Made by a program: the position numbers and the translations under genes. A DNA stretch of 50,767 nucleotides from a virus. Below are positions 36,401 to 44,004 of the stretch, piece after piece. The DNA is taken from IMG/VR virus record IMGVR_UViG_3300011113_000109, positions 1-50,767 of that record; one strand, 5' to 3'. Numbering within the stretch: the stretch's first letter is position 1; every line of letters starts with the position of its first letter. Below the pieces are notes generated by a model that was not told the DNA's origin, did no database searches, and was given only the letters and a program-made list of their open reading frames with translations.

Positions 36401-36690
36401 TGACCATTAAATCCAACTGCTGCGCTTGCTTGTGCTAATGCTGATCTAACAGATTCAAAATCAACAGTAGCTGATACTCCGCTGACATCTTGAATTACAA
36501 ACTGACGAGTAGTAGTGTTATAAGTTACAGGAACATTACCAACAGAAGAAAATAGTCCAGAAAGGTTAGTTCTACCTGTTCCTCCTATAACTTCAGATAT
36601 GACATCTCCAGAACCAAATGCATTTAAACTAGATGGAGTTCCTGTATCAGGATCTATTCCCACATAAACTAATGCACTCGCGTCTGCCAC
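33457..36690 (-). CDS. Long tail fibre with repeated NLPS modules and Ser/Thr repeats
   Basis: This 1077-residue protein starts at a GTG with an AAGGAAG SD. Its modules contain a 'T-(Y/F)-LNLPS' motif (NYLNLPSSLVTW, TTYLNLPSATLLW, TTFLNLPSSTVVW), each leading into Ser/Thr/Asn/Tyr/Ala repeats of the type NAYSSTLANSST. Beta-rich domains follow, including a collar-like GGGAPTTAQYLTLATDAT segment. The last ~200 residues (AGWSFTNGSITALAATTF through VQLGLTSDLTTITPVNGFY) form a jelly-roll-like C-terminal domain, probably receptor binding. Fibre function follows from repeats and layout. It is encoded between the spanin-like and head-associated genes. Confidence 0.85.
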   Translation of the reverse strand: MADASALVYVGIDPDTGTPSSLNAFGSGDVISEVIGGTGRTNLSGLFSSVGNVPVTYNTTTRQFVIQDVSGVSATVDFESVRSALAQASAAVGFNGQNLTNVTNLDVSGDLILSGYTDGKALFVSSNGLIIGRTLITGVARTATSPQPAPNAGSILRYSTTDSEYQAAADVRVGSGGALELYNGVGLEIVNGGYISMVGGGILAIGTGGSLAVTGTASVSSLAVSSNATVSGSLSAANYLNLPSSLVTWGSATSATNSYSSTNAYSSTLANSSTNAYSSTYSLSSTSSLNSTQAPNNFTVTGNLSATTYLNLPSATLLWYEANNAQRVLKYVKNGTAASMPKGTPVTVTGTTGDVANVAALSSVNTHVPEAPGFSNHVFGLTDTTIAAGAFGYIVTEGAVSGNGGDPLNTSLFSGGDILYVSSNGQLNNIRPPAPYEAHPVGYVVRSQANNGIIYVKIETVPEFNDIVGMNLNSSLVNGDLISYDLTTSTFKNVQSINISGTIKGGTVSATTFLNLPSSTVVWQYATSATNSYSATLANSSTNSYSSTNAYSSTLANSSTNAYSSTLSLSATDVVNAGPVDATYLTLTSNTKLTGERTFTAGTGLTGIDGGANSTYTLNADNTSPIWTAGVMFSKSLEGTSPVSNGDLIYYDSVGDNWSIIPSSTVAGAGGGAPTTAQYLTLATDATLTNERVLVANGGLSSNDGGAGGNFTVSANYASAIWNANKIQSTTVNSTAPSKSHNLKYVSTGEWKPNWNEVSTITATSVTLTTDIDHWFASAVNGPMNLTLPAANTCQGKQMSIIKVDTSGQVVTVSGGSITTILNRVKMRMPREQVELLSTGSEWVVLSHDRDYGGDTMDSDTNAVFDDFIQGSTETGEAGYAGWSFTNGSITALAATTFSGSMGAFRRASGTTANQVASFYPLNAGTNTTVLTEHCVEFKLRGRASTTGTDHTVQLGLTSDLTTITPVNGFYFERAAASGTWDAVTRRASAERRINTGITYQNTADPDTFRIFIKDLNNVQFYINDVLVANETNVSNTIPLAGIAVLPGFNITPTTTTARNFDVDYIAYTFDAIQERY
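34975..35110 (-). repeat. Intragenic Ser/Thr-rich coding repeat block
   Basis: Tandem short DNA repeats encode alternating Ser-Ser-Thr-Asn-(Ala/Ser)-Tyr and Thr-Leu-Ala-Asn-Ser units inside the fibre gene. A second block with the same units lies at 35838-35935. The two blocks are near-identical over tens of bases and could recombine to change fibre length. Confidence 0.7.
35838..35935 (-). repeat. Second Ser/Thr-rich coding repeat block
   Basis: This is the partner of the block at 34975-35110, with the same Tyr-Ser-Ser-Thr and Leu-Ala-Asn-Ser-Ser-Thr units. It lies between two NLPS modules of the same fibre. Confidence 0.65.
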
Positions 36691-36693
36691 TTA

Positions 36694-37149
36694 TTAACTT
36701 CCTTTTGTATAAAGTTTGTTGTCTCCTGCCCTTAAGGTATTAAACTCTTGCACTATACCGTAAGTTAGCGTTGCATAACCCCCTACGGAGCCTAAATTGT
36801 ATAAATTAATTAAAGAAAAATTTTCATTTCCTAAGCAAATATATTCATAGATTGGCGAAACAACTACCCCATCAGACGCTAATGCAAACCCAACTGCTCC
36901 TGAGGTAGCAGCAGTACTACTTAAAGATGCTCCAATAGATGAAGGGTGAACAGTTAAAGATCCTACTTGTGGAGATACAAACAAAATTCCTCCACCAGTA
37001 ACAGTACCACTACAATCAAATTGTGTTGCTAAATAATTACATTTTAATAAATTTCCAACAGAATCAACACAACTTACTGTTAAAGATCCTCCTGTGGGGA
37101 CTGGAATTAATTTAGAAAATGTTCTTTGAGCTAGATTTGCATTTGCCAT
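36694..37149 (-). CDS. Small virion protein, possible head decoration
   Basis: This 151-residue Gly/Ser/Val-rich beta protein begins MANANLAQRTFSKLIPVPTG. It contains three Cys (SCVD, LKCNYL, FDCSG) and a repeated V-S-P motif. It lies between the fibre gene and the acidic head-associated gene. Size, composition and position are compatible with a capsid decoration or fibre-attached protein, but the family is not recognised. Confidence 0.75.
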   Translation of the reverse strand: MANANLAQRTFSKLIPVPTGGSLTVSCVDSVGNLLKCNYLATQFDCSGTVTGGGILFVSPQVGSLTVHPSSIGASLSSTAATSGAVGFALASDGVVVSPIYEYICLGNENFSLINLYNLGSVGGYATLTYGIVQEFNTLRAGDNKLYTKGS

Positions 37150-37150
37150 A

Positions 37151-38773
37151 TTAGTCGTTCTCCTCTTCTTCTGGTTTAACTCTGTCTGACATATTTAATT
37201 CGTTGGCTAAATCCTTGACCATTTGTTCAAGTTTCGCTACTTCTTTTTTAAGTTCCTCTGGGCTTTTTGTTTTTTCTGGTATCTCTTCTGATGGTTGTTC
37301 TTCTTCTGCTCCCTCTTCAGTTTCCATTTCTGGAGCTTGTCCTTCAGGAGCTTCAGGTTCTTCTTGTTCTTCCTCTTCAGGTTGTTCTTGCTCTTCCTCA
37401 GGCTCTTCTTGCCCCATGACTTCATCATCTTCATATTGGATATCTGCCTCAGAACCTTGACCTTGCGTAGTCTTGATGTAGGAAGCCATATCTTGTAAAT
37501 CGTTTGCTAGTTGCTTAAAATCAACTTTTGTATACATAGATAACATTTTATTTTCGTCAAGGATTTCTGAATAACCTGAACGAACAAACATTTCGTAAAT
37601 AACATCATTTACATCTATAGCTTCTACACCTGATTTATTTTTTAATGAATCAGCTAGTTCAGACATTATCTTTTTAACTGTGCTTCCATTTGGAGCCAAT
37701 CTAGAAATTGTTTCAAAGATAATTATTTGGGTATTTACTAAACTCTTAAAGCTTGGGGGCTCTTGTAAATTTAAAACATTAACTCCAAATTTTTCGTTCA
37801 TTGCATTGATTAAATATGAACGAACTTCTTTCTTAGCTTCAAAAATATTGGAAGCATACTTTTGAATATCCTTCTCTGAAACTCCAAGACCGTCAACAGA
37901 AGCTAAACAACTTGAGAATGTTTTATACAAGTTATTTTTAGAAGCTAAAGCTAAGTAAGGAACTTCTTTTAGTGCTTCTGAAAGAGCATTAATAACTTTT
38001 TCATCTGATTCAAAAATGCAATTTGCTAAATTTTGAATAGCTTTGTTAGATGCCCAAATTGTATCAAACTCTTTTTTGGACTCTAGAAGTTCTTTCTTTA
38101 CTAACTCCTGACGGCAAATCATCTCATATATTGATGAAGTGTAGCTGTTATTTAAAACATAAGTTCCTTGGGCTTCTAGTTCTTCGTGAGTAATTCTAGG
38201 TAATTTGAAAGCTTCTGAAATTGAGTTTGAAAGATTTACGGCATTACGAATCTCTGGAACTTTGCTAATCTTATTAAAGTTTGTTTTTAAGAAATTAATT
38301 ACTTGAGGTTCGATCTCTAAGAATCTTTGGAATTCCTCAGACTCTACTATCTTTTCCAAAGATCCAAGTTTTTCTGTTTTCTCATGTAGCTTCTTTTGCA
38401 CACTATCAAACTTTAGTCTATTTTCCCAAAGTGAAAGTATTTCTCCAAAGTTAGTCTCAGCAGATCTGTAATCATCTTCGTAAATGCTTTTAACAAAACT
38501 GGAAACCTTACCATTGATAAAGTTTTCATAGAGAGCATTGTCCTCGAAGATTGAACTGTCTTGAATTTTAATATTATGAAGAGCAGTTTCTTTTCCAAAA
38601 GTATACTTACCACTGATTACCATATTGCTTTCAGTGATGTAAGTTACTATCTCGGTCGATCCATCTATTGAGAAAAGATGAACATTTTCTCTTAATGATC
38701 TGCCAATACAGTCACCTAACTTAACAAGTTCAGAAATTTTCTTATCACGATTTTCGTACAATGATGTTATCAT
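37151..38773 (-). CDS. Head-associated protein with very acidic C-terminus (scaffold-like)
   Basis: This 540-residue helical protein has a C-terminal ~100 residues dominated by Glu, Pro and Gln (EEPEEEQEQPEEEEQEEPEA). It ends in a Lys/Glu coiled coil (KSPEELKKEVAKLEQMVKDL). It is transcribed directly after the portal gene, where T4-like phages keep prohead core and scaffold genes (67, 68, 21, 22). It may therefore be a core or head-vertex protein. No protease motif is seen. An AAGG SD precedes the ATG. The 43-base gap after the portal stop holds an AT-rich stretch that may be a late promoter. Confidence 0.75.
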   Translation of the reverse strand: MITSLYENRDKKISELVKLGDCIGRSLRENVHLFSIDGSTEIVTYITESNMVISGKYTFGKETALHNIKIQDSSIFEDNALYENFINGKVSSFVKSIYEDDYRSAETNFGEILSLWENRLKFDSVQKKLHEKTEKLGSLEKIVESEEFQRFLEIEPQVINFLKTNFNKISKVPEIRNAVNLSNSISEAFKLPRITHEELEAQGTYVLNNSYTSSIYEMICRQELVKKELLESKKEFDTIWASNKAIQNLANCIFESDEKVINALSEALKEVPYLALASKNNLYKTFSSCLASVDGLGVSEKDIQKYASNIFEAKKEVRSYLINAMNEKFGVNVLNLQEPPSFKSLVNTQIIIFETISRLAPNGSTVKKIMSELADSLKNKSGVEAIDVNDVIYEMFVRSGYSEILDENKMLSMYTKVDFKQLANDLQDMASYIKTTQGQGSEADIQYEDDEVMGQEEPEEEQEQPEEEEQEEPEAPEGQAPEMETEEGAEEEQPSEEIPEKTKSPEELKKEVAKLEQMVKDLANELNMSDRVKPEEEEND

Positions 38774-38816
38774 TTTAATTACCTTTTACTTTCATTTAAT
38801 ATATATGTTTTTATTT

Positions 38817-40601
38817 TCAAGATTTTTTCACTTTATTGGATTCTTTCTCAATAATTCTTTCTAGAATTAACTTATCTTGATAAGAAACATCTAAAATAGA
38901 AGTTAATTTAGACAGGTTTTCCGCTACTGGGGGTTGTTGAGGTTGGCCTGTAGGAGTTGCATTCTCCTGACCTTCCTGCCCTCCTGCTTCCCCATATCCA
39001 GGTTTAGAAGGCCGTAATGGGCCACCTTGAAGCTGTTGAGGCTGCTGTGGCTGCATAGCTGCTTGTTGCTCCATTTGTTTAGCAGCTTCCTCATCAAGCT
39101 CTTTAAGAACTTGGTCTATTTCTTCATCTGTCATATCAAAGTATTCTTTATAAAGTCTTCTTTGAGATAACATACCAAGTCCTTTTACAGCTTGAATAAC
39201 CCTGGTCTTTTGTTCATCCAGATCTAATTTGCGCTTGGCAAACATATCAGACGGGTCTGGAAGTTTAATTTTAATTTCTTTTATTAAATTTGGGGGGTAA
39301 TTTTTAAGTTGCAGATGTCTTTTGGCAACATTCTCTAAACCAACTTCAATGCTCTTCTGAACACGAATAATAACTCTTGCAAACTTGACATCTAATTGAG
39401 CTAGGTTGGCTTTACGCTCTGGAGATTTATCAAACTCTGTAATATAATCTTTTGGAATTTTAAGAGCAGCTAATAACTTATTTCTAAAGTATTGAACATC
39501 ATCAACCTCTCCAAGATTCTCTGCCCCTTTGAGGGTATCTACCTTTGTCCCTGCTCCGTTACGAGTTGCGATCCAATAATCCTCATCAACGCTTTGAGGA
39601 TTAAATCTAGCATCAACTGTTTGGTAACTAGTATTATAAAATTTTTCTTTTTTAAATTTTTCTTTTAATCTTTCTATAAAAAGCTCTGCTTTTTGGGTTG
39701 GTAGATTACCTGTATCAATGTAAAAAATTCTTCTCTCAGGTGCGCGGGAGAGTCTGTAAATCATCATTGCATCTTCCATCATACGCAAGGATTTGAATGT
39801 ACGATGGCAGGAAGCAGCTATTGATTTACCGTAAGGATAAAAGGCTGGATCTGATGTATGCAGTCTAAAATGGATTATTTGATTTTTGTCTAACTTAATA
39901 TACTTAGAAGGTTTAATTCCACCATACATTGCAATCGAAGCTGATTCCATGGTAACCTTATCTGGAATCTCTTGCATAAACTCTTTTAGATATCCAAATT
40001 CATCTTCAATTCTTAATATAAATCCAGGATTAAGAATTTTTATTTTTCTCAATCCCTGCTCAGGTTTATTTACATCTAGAACTAATTCAGTAAAACAGTC
40101 CCCATATTTTACAGTGTTTCTTACAATATCCCATAAAAATCTATCTAACTGAAGTCTATCAAATAATTCTTGGATTTCTTGAACAACTTCTTCACTGCTA
40201 GATTTTACTGACCATTCTTCATTTCTACTATTTCTCTGAGTTGAATCATCAGCATAAATATCAAATGCAGCACAGATCTCAGGATAATCATCCATCTCCT
40301 CATATTCTTTATATCTTCTTTTCCTATTGAGTTCTAGCTGAGGAATTAGAGGAGTTCTAGAAACTGTTACTGTTCCAGTAGGTCCTACTACTTCAGCATC
40401 AGTTTTTATAACATCATCGTTTACGATGGTGTCGCCTCGTTTATTCTCTAGCTCCTTCCTTAGTTCAGGAACAGCTTTTCTAGAGAAGAATTTAGCAAAG
40501 AAGCGACCTATAGGACCTGTTGGATAGTAAAACTCTGGTTGAGTTGTGTTACCAAACTCCGTATATCCCTCGTTTAATTTATTTTTTAACTCATCAGCCA
40601 T
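38817..40601 (-). CDS. Portal protein (gp20-like)
   Basis: This 594-residue protein matches the T4 gp20 family in length and layout. It has an N-terminal helical lead, then KRRYKEYEEMDDYPEICAAF and DIYADDSTQRN, and later LDKNQIIHFRLHTSDPAFYPYGKSIA-type stem sequence. A Gln/Pro-rich tail ends the protein (QPQQPQQLQGGPLRPSKPGY). The portal forms the dodecameric DNA channel at one head vertex and docks the terminase. The start codon lies 16 bases inside the terminase gene, preceded by GAGG, so translation is probably coupled. Confidence 0.92.
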   Translation of the reverse strand: MADELKNKLNEGYTEFGNTTQPEFYYPTGPIGRFFAKFFSRKAVPELRKELENKRGDTIVNDDVIKTDAEVVGPTGTVTVSRTPLIPQLELNRKRRYKEYEEMDDYPEICAAFDIYADDSTQRNSRNEEWSVKSSSEEVVQEIQELFDRLQLDRFLWDIVRNTVKYGDCFTELVLDVNKPEQGLRKIKILNPGFILRIEDEFGYLKEFMQEIPDKVTMESASIAMYGGIKPSKYIKLDKNQIIHFRLHTSDPAFYPYGKSIAASCHRTFKSLRMMEDAMMIYRLSRAPERRIFYIDTGNLPTQKAELFIERLKEKFKKEKFYNTSYQTVDARFNPQSVDEDYWIATRNGAGTKVDTLKGAENLGEVDDVQYFRNKLLAALKIPKDYITEFDKSPERKANLAQLDVKFARVIIRVQKSIEVGLENVAKRHLQLKNYPPNLIKEIKIKLPDPSDMFAKRKLDLDEQKTRVIQAVKGLGMLSQRRLYKEYFDMTDEEIDQVLKELDEEAAKQMEQQAAMQPQQPQQLQGGPLRPSKPGYGEAGGQEGQENATPTGQPQQPPVAENLSKLTSILDVSYQDKLILERIIEKESNKVKKS

Positions 40602-42112
40602 TTGTAATCATCCTCGGACATTAGTGATCGTTTTCCTTTGCTAGGCATTGGCATTGGTTGGGTATCTTGGTTGTTAGACTTCAGTAAATCAGCAGGAAGT
40701 GTATCTAACAAGTTTCTGTATCCATGTACTGCCAAAGCTAAACTCATTACTAAATCGTCATTTTTATTTTTTTCAGCTACTGCCTTACCAGACTCATTAA
40801 CAATAAAAGTTAGTAATTCATCACAGGTTCTTGTCGAGTTTATTTTAATTAATTCTGTTCTAATTGATTCTTCTAGGTTAGCTAGTAATTGTTCTCTGTT
40901 TTGTGAAGTTATTTGGTATCCGAACTTACCTCTATCATCAGACCAGATATTTTCATATTCGTAAACATTAAAGAGCCAGTCAATTAAATTGTTTCCTATA
41001 GTGTTCCGCTCAGGTAAAACATAAGCCATATTATATATACTAGCTTCTTCATTTATAATTGAAGCAAACTCATTTATCGGAGTATTATTAGAATAAAATT
41101 CTGCGACCTGTTGCCCATTATAGCAATTAATTATATGAAAGGCAGAATAATCTCGATTTCCACCTAAGGAAGTGTCACATCCAAGAACATAAGTATAATA
41201 AGGTAGAGGTTCTTGGAATATTCTCATTTTATTTTCATATTTTTGAATATAATTAGAAGCAACTTGAGAATTAACTCTAGTTAAAATTTCTCCAGCTATG
41301 AAAGTTTCTCCAGTTCCAAGAAAAGATCCTTCATATTCTTGCATCCATTGACGAACGGGCATATTGGCTCTGGTTGTTCTTTCCCAATCATCAACATTCA
41401 ACTGCTTCTCTTCCATCTCTTTATAAAGCCATTCAAATCCCAAGTGGCGTTTATATTCAGGATGATCTTGCCATCTAATGTCTATAGGATTGAACGAATT
41501 TTCTTTATTAATCGCTTTTGTATAAACTTCGTGATACCAATTACCGACACCATTAACGGTAGAAAGAACAAAAGCTCTACCACCAGTAGAAATGATCGGA
41601 TAAACTGCTGCCCAGATCGTATCAATATTTTCAATAAATGCTGCCTCATCAATTATTAGCATCGATCCAGCCAAAGAACGACCAGATTGTTTTCCAGAAG
41701 GTCTAGATTTGATTGTGGAGTTGGTAGATAACTTTAAAGTGTGTTTATTGTCTTCTATAATCCCAGGTTTTAACCATTTTGGAAGTTCATCATACATAAC
41801 TTTGATTCTATCAAGAACTTCTGTGGATTCAGCATCACCTTTTGACAAAATAACTACTTGTTTGTGTTTATTAAAGATAATAAACCACAAAGCATACGCA
41901 GCAGCAATAGTTGTACAACCAGCTTGACGAAATTTTCTTAAAATATTAAATCTGTGCGACTCTATTTCAGAAATTATCTTCTTTTGAAAAGGATAAAGCT
42001 TAAATGGAACTAAACCTCGAATGGGATGCACTACTTTTACATATTTTGATATAAAGTATGTTGGATCATCCTTACATAATTTAAATTCTTGTGTTAATTC
42101 TGGTTTTTCCAT
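40586..42112 (-). CDS. Terminase large subunit (gp17-like)
   Basis: This 508-residue protein has an ATPase Walker A-like loop RQAGCTT at residues 62-68, Walker B LIIDEA at 152-157, and an RNase H-like nuclease start GCDTSLGGNRDYSAF with catalytic Asp at 313. The layout and length fit the T4 gp17 group of headful-packaging motors, slightly short. It is the first gene of the leftward head block and is divergent from the glycosyltransferase across only 30 bases. No SD is visible before the ATG. No small terminase was found in the window. Confidence 0.95.
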   Translation of the reverse strand: MEKPELTQEFKLCKDDPTYFISKYVKVVHPIRGLVPFKLYPFQKKIISEIESHRFNILRKFRQAGCTTIAAAYALWFIIFNKHKQVVILSKGDAESTEVLDRIKVMYDELPKWLKPGIIEDNKHTLKLSTNSTIKSRPSGKQSGRSLAGSMLIIDEAAFIENIDTIWAAVYPIISTGGRAFVLSTVNGVGNWYHEVYTKAINKENSFNPIDIRWQDHPEYKRHLGFEWLYKEMEEKQLNVDDWERTTRANMPVRQWMQEYEGSFLGTGETFIAGEILTRVNSQVASNYIQKYENKMRIFQEPLPYYTYVLGCDTSLGGNRDYSAFHIINCYNGQQVAEFYSNNTPINEFASIINEEASIYNMAYVLPERNTIGNNLIDWLFNVYEYENIWSDDRGKFGYQITSQNREQLLANLEESIRTELIKINSTRTCDELLTFIVNESGKAVAEKNKNDDLVMSLALAVHGYRNLLDTLPADLLKSNNQDTQPMPMPSKGKRSLMSEDDYKWLMS

Positions 42113-42142
42113 AAAAAAGTTAAAGTTTTACTATCATATATT

Positions 42143-42835
42143 ATGAATATATATGTTTTTATATGTACAAGAACTAAAGAATTAAGTAATGTAACTAAAA
42201 AACTAATAAATTTCTATACTGACAATAATATTATAGTACATTTACTAGTTAATCAGAGTTCAATCTTTAGAGCTTACTCAAATGCCTTTAAAAAAGCTAA
42301 TCCAAAAGACGAAGATATTGTAATTTTATGTCACGATGACATAGAATTCACAATAAAAGGCAAAGATTTTGTTGATTTGATTAAAAAAGAGCTAGAAGAT
42401 CCTAAAATTTGCTTCTTAGGACCAGCAGGAACAACTTATTTGGGTAAAGATGCAGTTTGGTGGAACTGGGAACATCAAAAATTAGGGTTTCACAAGGGGT
42501 TAGTTGTACATTTAAATGATTTAAAGCAACCTTACCCAACATTTTACGGACCTTATGGCAATGTAGCTGTGTTAGATGGATTATTTTTAGCAGCTAAGGC
42601 GGGGAATCTTCGTAAAATAAGTTTAGAAAAGCCAGAAATCTTTGAAGGGGAGTGGGACTTCTATGATATTCATTATACCACTCAAGCTTTGAAGGCAGGA
42701 ATGGTAAATAGAACTGCGCCAATTAATATGATTCATCATTCCAGTGGTCAATTAGTAGGCAGAGATTCTTGGCACAAAAACCGAGAAGCCTTTATAAATA
42801 ACAATCAACTACCTATCATATACAAGGAAGAATAA
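42143..42835 (+). CDS. GT-A glycosyltransferase-like protein
   Basis: This 230-residue protein has the layout of the small GT2-related (StrF/Glyco_tranf_2_5-type) family: an N-terminal Rossmann strand (MNIYVFICTRTKEL), LCHDDIEF with the DxD-like HDD at residues 64-66, VAVLDGLFLAAK, and EGEWDFYDIHYTTQALKAG. It would transfer a sugar to DNA bases, virion proteins or host surface glycans; the sequence does not say which. It leads a two-gene unit with the DUF1360-like gene. No SD precedes the ATG. Confidence 0.83.
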   Translation: MNIYVFICTRTKELSNVTKKLINFYTDNNIIVHLLVNQSSIFRAYSNAFKKANPKDEDIVILCHDDIEFTIKGKDFVDLIKKELEDPKICFLGPAGTTYLGKDAVWWNWEHQKLGFHKGLVVHLNDLKQPYPTFYGPYGNVAVLDGLFLAAKAGNLRKISLEKPEIFEGEWDFYDIHYTTQALKAGMVNRTAPINMIHHSSGQLVGRDSWHKNREAFINNNQLPIIYKEE

Positions 42836-42838
42836 TCT

Positions 42839-43201
42839 ATGGAAGTAACTTACTTTTATTTAATAATGTCTATCTTAATAACTTTCGGTGGAAGTTATAT
42901 CATTTCAAATTCCACGGCCCTAGAGCCATTCAGAGCTTGGCTTGGAAAATTTTATTACAAGAATAAAATTCTGAAATGGGCTTGGATACTTATAACTTGC
43001 CAAGTATGCACATCGTTCTGGGTAGCTGGAATCATCGGTATTGTTTACCCAGCATACAGTTTAACAAACATCTTTTTACTTGATGGTATAATCGGGTGTG
43101 CTACAACAAACTTTATGATCGCAATCCATAAAAAGATTTTGCACACCCCCAAAACTTCATGTGGAGGATGTGCAAACAAAAATAAAGAAGATATTGATTG
43201 A
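42839..43201 (+). CDS. DUF1360-like small membrane protein
   Basis: This 120-residue protein has hydrophobic segments near residues 5-24, 46-72 and 78-95. It has the conserved ILITCQVCTSFWVAGIIG element (Cys-x-x-Cys plus Trp) of DUF1360-type proteins that are common in phages, and a Cys-rich tail (TSCGGCANKN). It follows the glycosyltransferase by three bases. A GC-rich hairpin lies directly after the stop. Function is unknown. Confidence 0.8.
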   Translation: MEVTYFYLIMSILITFGGSYIISNSTALEPFRAWLGKFYYKNKILKWAWILITCQVCTSFWVAGIIGIVYPAYSLTNIFLLDGIIGCATTNFMIAIHKKILHTPKTSCGGCANKNKEDID

Positions 43202-43202
43202 T

Positions 43203-43226
43203 GCCCTCCCTAAACTAGAGAGGGCT
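43203..43226 (+). terminator. Hairpin after the DUF1360-like gene
   Basis: GCCCTC (43203-43208) pairs with GAGGGC six bp downstream across a short AT-rich loop, immediately after the stop codon. There is no U-run, so it may be a processing or stability hairpin rather than a classical terminator. Confidence 0.5.
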
Positions 43227-43358
43227 ATGTACATCTACCCTTTCAGCAGTGAGCTATAGGGCGTAACATATAATTTTTATTAGTCCACATAAAAAATCCT
43301 CCTTTATTATGTAGACTTTTAAAACTACACACTATAATAAAATCAAGGAGATACCCCT
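43227..43358 (+). promoter_or_regulatory. Intergenic region with promoter and SD for the 62-residue gene
   Basis: TATAAT lies at 43333-43338 with a weak TAGACT (43312-43317) 15 bases before it. AAGGAG lies at 43345-43350 ahead of the ATG at 43359. A GTC-ACATAA/TTAT-ATGT-GAC hairpin (about 43283-43316) just upstream may end transcription from the left. I see no coding frame here. Confidence 0.55.
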
Positions 43359-43547
43359 ATGACAAACAAAAATAAAAATAAAAAAATCTGGATCGAGGCT
43401 GAACGCTCTGGTATGACAACTTACTACATGGTGATGTATCGTCAAAACCGTTACAGTTCTCCCATAGAACTTACCATGTATTCAAAGAGCCGAAAGCGTG
43501 CTGAGAGATTTATCAAGCAACTGCGTTCGGATCTAATGAGTGCGTGA
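43359..43547 (+). CDS. Small basic protein
   Basis: This 62-residue Lys/Arg-rich protein has a good SD (AAGGAG, eight bases upstream). The sequence MTNKNKNKKIWIEAERSGM is followed by a strand and a basic helix (SRKRAERFIKQLRSDL), which could suggest a small nucleic-acid-binding or inhibitor protein. It is not recognised. It is followed four bases later by a 34-residue membrane protein, probably in the same mRNA. Confidence 0.7.
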   Translation: MTNKNKNKKIWIEAERSGMTTYYMVMYRQNRYSSPIELTMYSKSRKRAERFIKQLRSDLMSA

Positions 43548-43551
43548 TTAA

Positions 43552-43656
43552 ATGCAAGCTGTACTTGCAACAGTTTGGATAGTTAGCACTTGTTGGCTAG
43601 GATTAATGTTCTTCTTTTGGTTGTCCTACAACAAAAAAGATAAAAACAACTCCTAG
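43552..43656 (+). CDS. 34-residue single-pass membrane protein
   Basis: ATG at 43552 to TAG at 43654-43656 encodes MQAVLATVWIVSTCWLGLM, then three Phe, WLSY and a Lys/Asp/Asn tail. This is a single hydrophobic helix with a charged cytoplasmic end. It starts four bases after the stop of the upstream gene, so coupled translation is likely. There is no strong SD of its own. Small phage proteins of this shape act on host membranes or transport, but the specific role is unknown. Confidence 0.55.
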   Translation: MQAVLATVWIVSTCWLGLMFFFWLSYNKKDKNNS

Positions 43657-43740
43657 CCTCTCTGGCGGGTTCTTCGTGGTATCTAATTTCACAAAATAAT
43701 CCGTTACCCGCCGAGTCGAAGGAGGTGATCCTGATACCAC
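43657..43740 (+). ncRNA. Pseudoknotted RNA carrying a 16S rRNA 3'-end complement
   Basis: Two perfect helices interleave. GGCGGGT 43664-43670 pairs with ACCCGCC 43706-43712. GTGGTATC 43676-43683 pairs with GATACCAC 43733-43740. This gives an H-type pseudoknot with 5-, 22- and 20-nt loops. The 20-nt third loop contains AAGGAGGTGATCC (43719-43731), a 13-nt complement of the conserved 16S rRNA 3' end. No ATG, GTG or TTG follows at a usable distance, so it is not an ordinary SD. A terminator follows directly. It is probably transcribed with the two small genes upstream. Pairing was found by eye. Confidence 0.6.
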
Positions 43741-43741
43741 A

Positions 43742-43777
43742 GAGGCCCTAGAGTTAATCTAGGGCCTCATTTCATTT
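43742..43777 (+). terminator. Rho-independent-type terminator
   Basis: This is an 11-bp perfect stem (GAGGCCCTAGA 43742-43752 with TCTAGGGCCTC 43758-43768), a 5-base loop, then ATTTCATTT. It ends the unit that contains the pseudoknot. Confidence 0.8.
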
Positions 43778-43860
43778 ATGGGACCCGTTAGTTTTTTTGA
43801 ATACTTATAAGGGGTGTCATACCTCCCCTATGGGACTCCTAAGCTTTTTTGGAATTTTAG
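43778..43860 (+). repeat. Two related short units, possible degenerate relatives of the 45-bp element
   Basis: ATGGGACCCGTTAG plus a T-run (43778-43798) and ATGGGACTCCTAAGC plus a T-run (43830-43850) share the ATGGGAC start and a T6-7 block. They loosely recall the ATGGGGCCCC...CCTAAG start of the element family found to the right. An AGGGG/CCCCT inverted pair lies between them. There is no gene here. Confidence 0.4.
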
Positions 43861-43876
43861 AAATTTTTAAAAGGTG

Positions 43877-43916
43877 TTGGAAGTAGTTGGAAGTAGTTGG
43901 AAGTAGTTGGAAGTTC
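43877..43916 (+). repeat. Four tandem 10-bp repeats (TTGGAAGTAG)
   Basis: TTGGAAGTAG occurs three times, followed by a fourth copy with a changed end (TTGGAAGTTC). The 10-bp spacing places copies on one face of the helix, as for protein-binding iterons. AT-rich sequence and a long palindrome follow. It sits in the non-coding stretch 43778-44028. Confidence 0.8.
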
Positions 43917-43986
43917 AGAAAAAAGTTATTTATTGGGGTTATAACTATAGAGTCTGATCTGGCTCGCCTTCATCCCCCTGTCAAGA

Positions 43987-44004
43987 AAAAAATCGCGATT
44001 TTTT
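43987..44004. repeat. 18-bp perfect palindrome with TCGCGA core
   Basis: Six A, TCGCGA and six T form an uninterrupted palindrome. A second T-run follows at 44011-44018. It could be an operator, a cruciform or a bidirectional terminator. It lies 25 bp upstream of a sigma70-like promoter. Confidence 0.6.

Noticed and set aside
37203-37498. Ser- or Phe-rich plus-strand ORFs and Lys-rich minus-strand ORF
   Set aside because: These are frame shadows of the Glu-rich tract in the 540-residue head protein.
43719-43731. Ordinary Shine-Dalgarno for a short ORF
   Set aside because: No ATG, GTG or TTG occurs 5-13 bases downstream; the next ATG (43778) opens only ten codons after a terminator.
43657-43740. 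HDV-like self-cleaving ribozyme
   Set aside because: The helix order resembles the start of an HDV-like fold, but no convincing P3 or P4 helix or catalytic C before the last helix is visible. The third loop is filled by the 16S complement.
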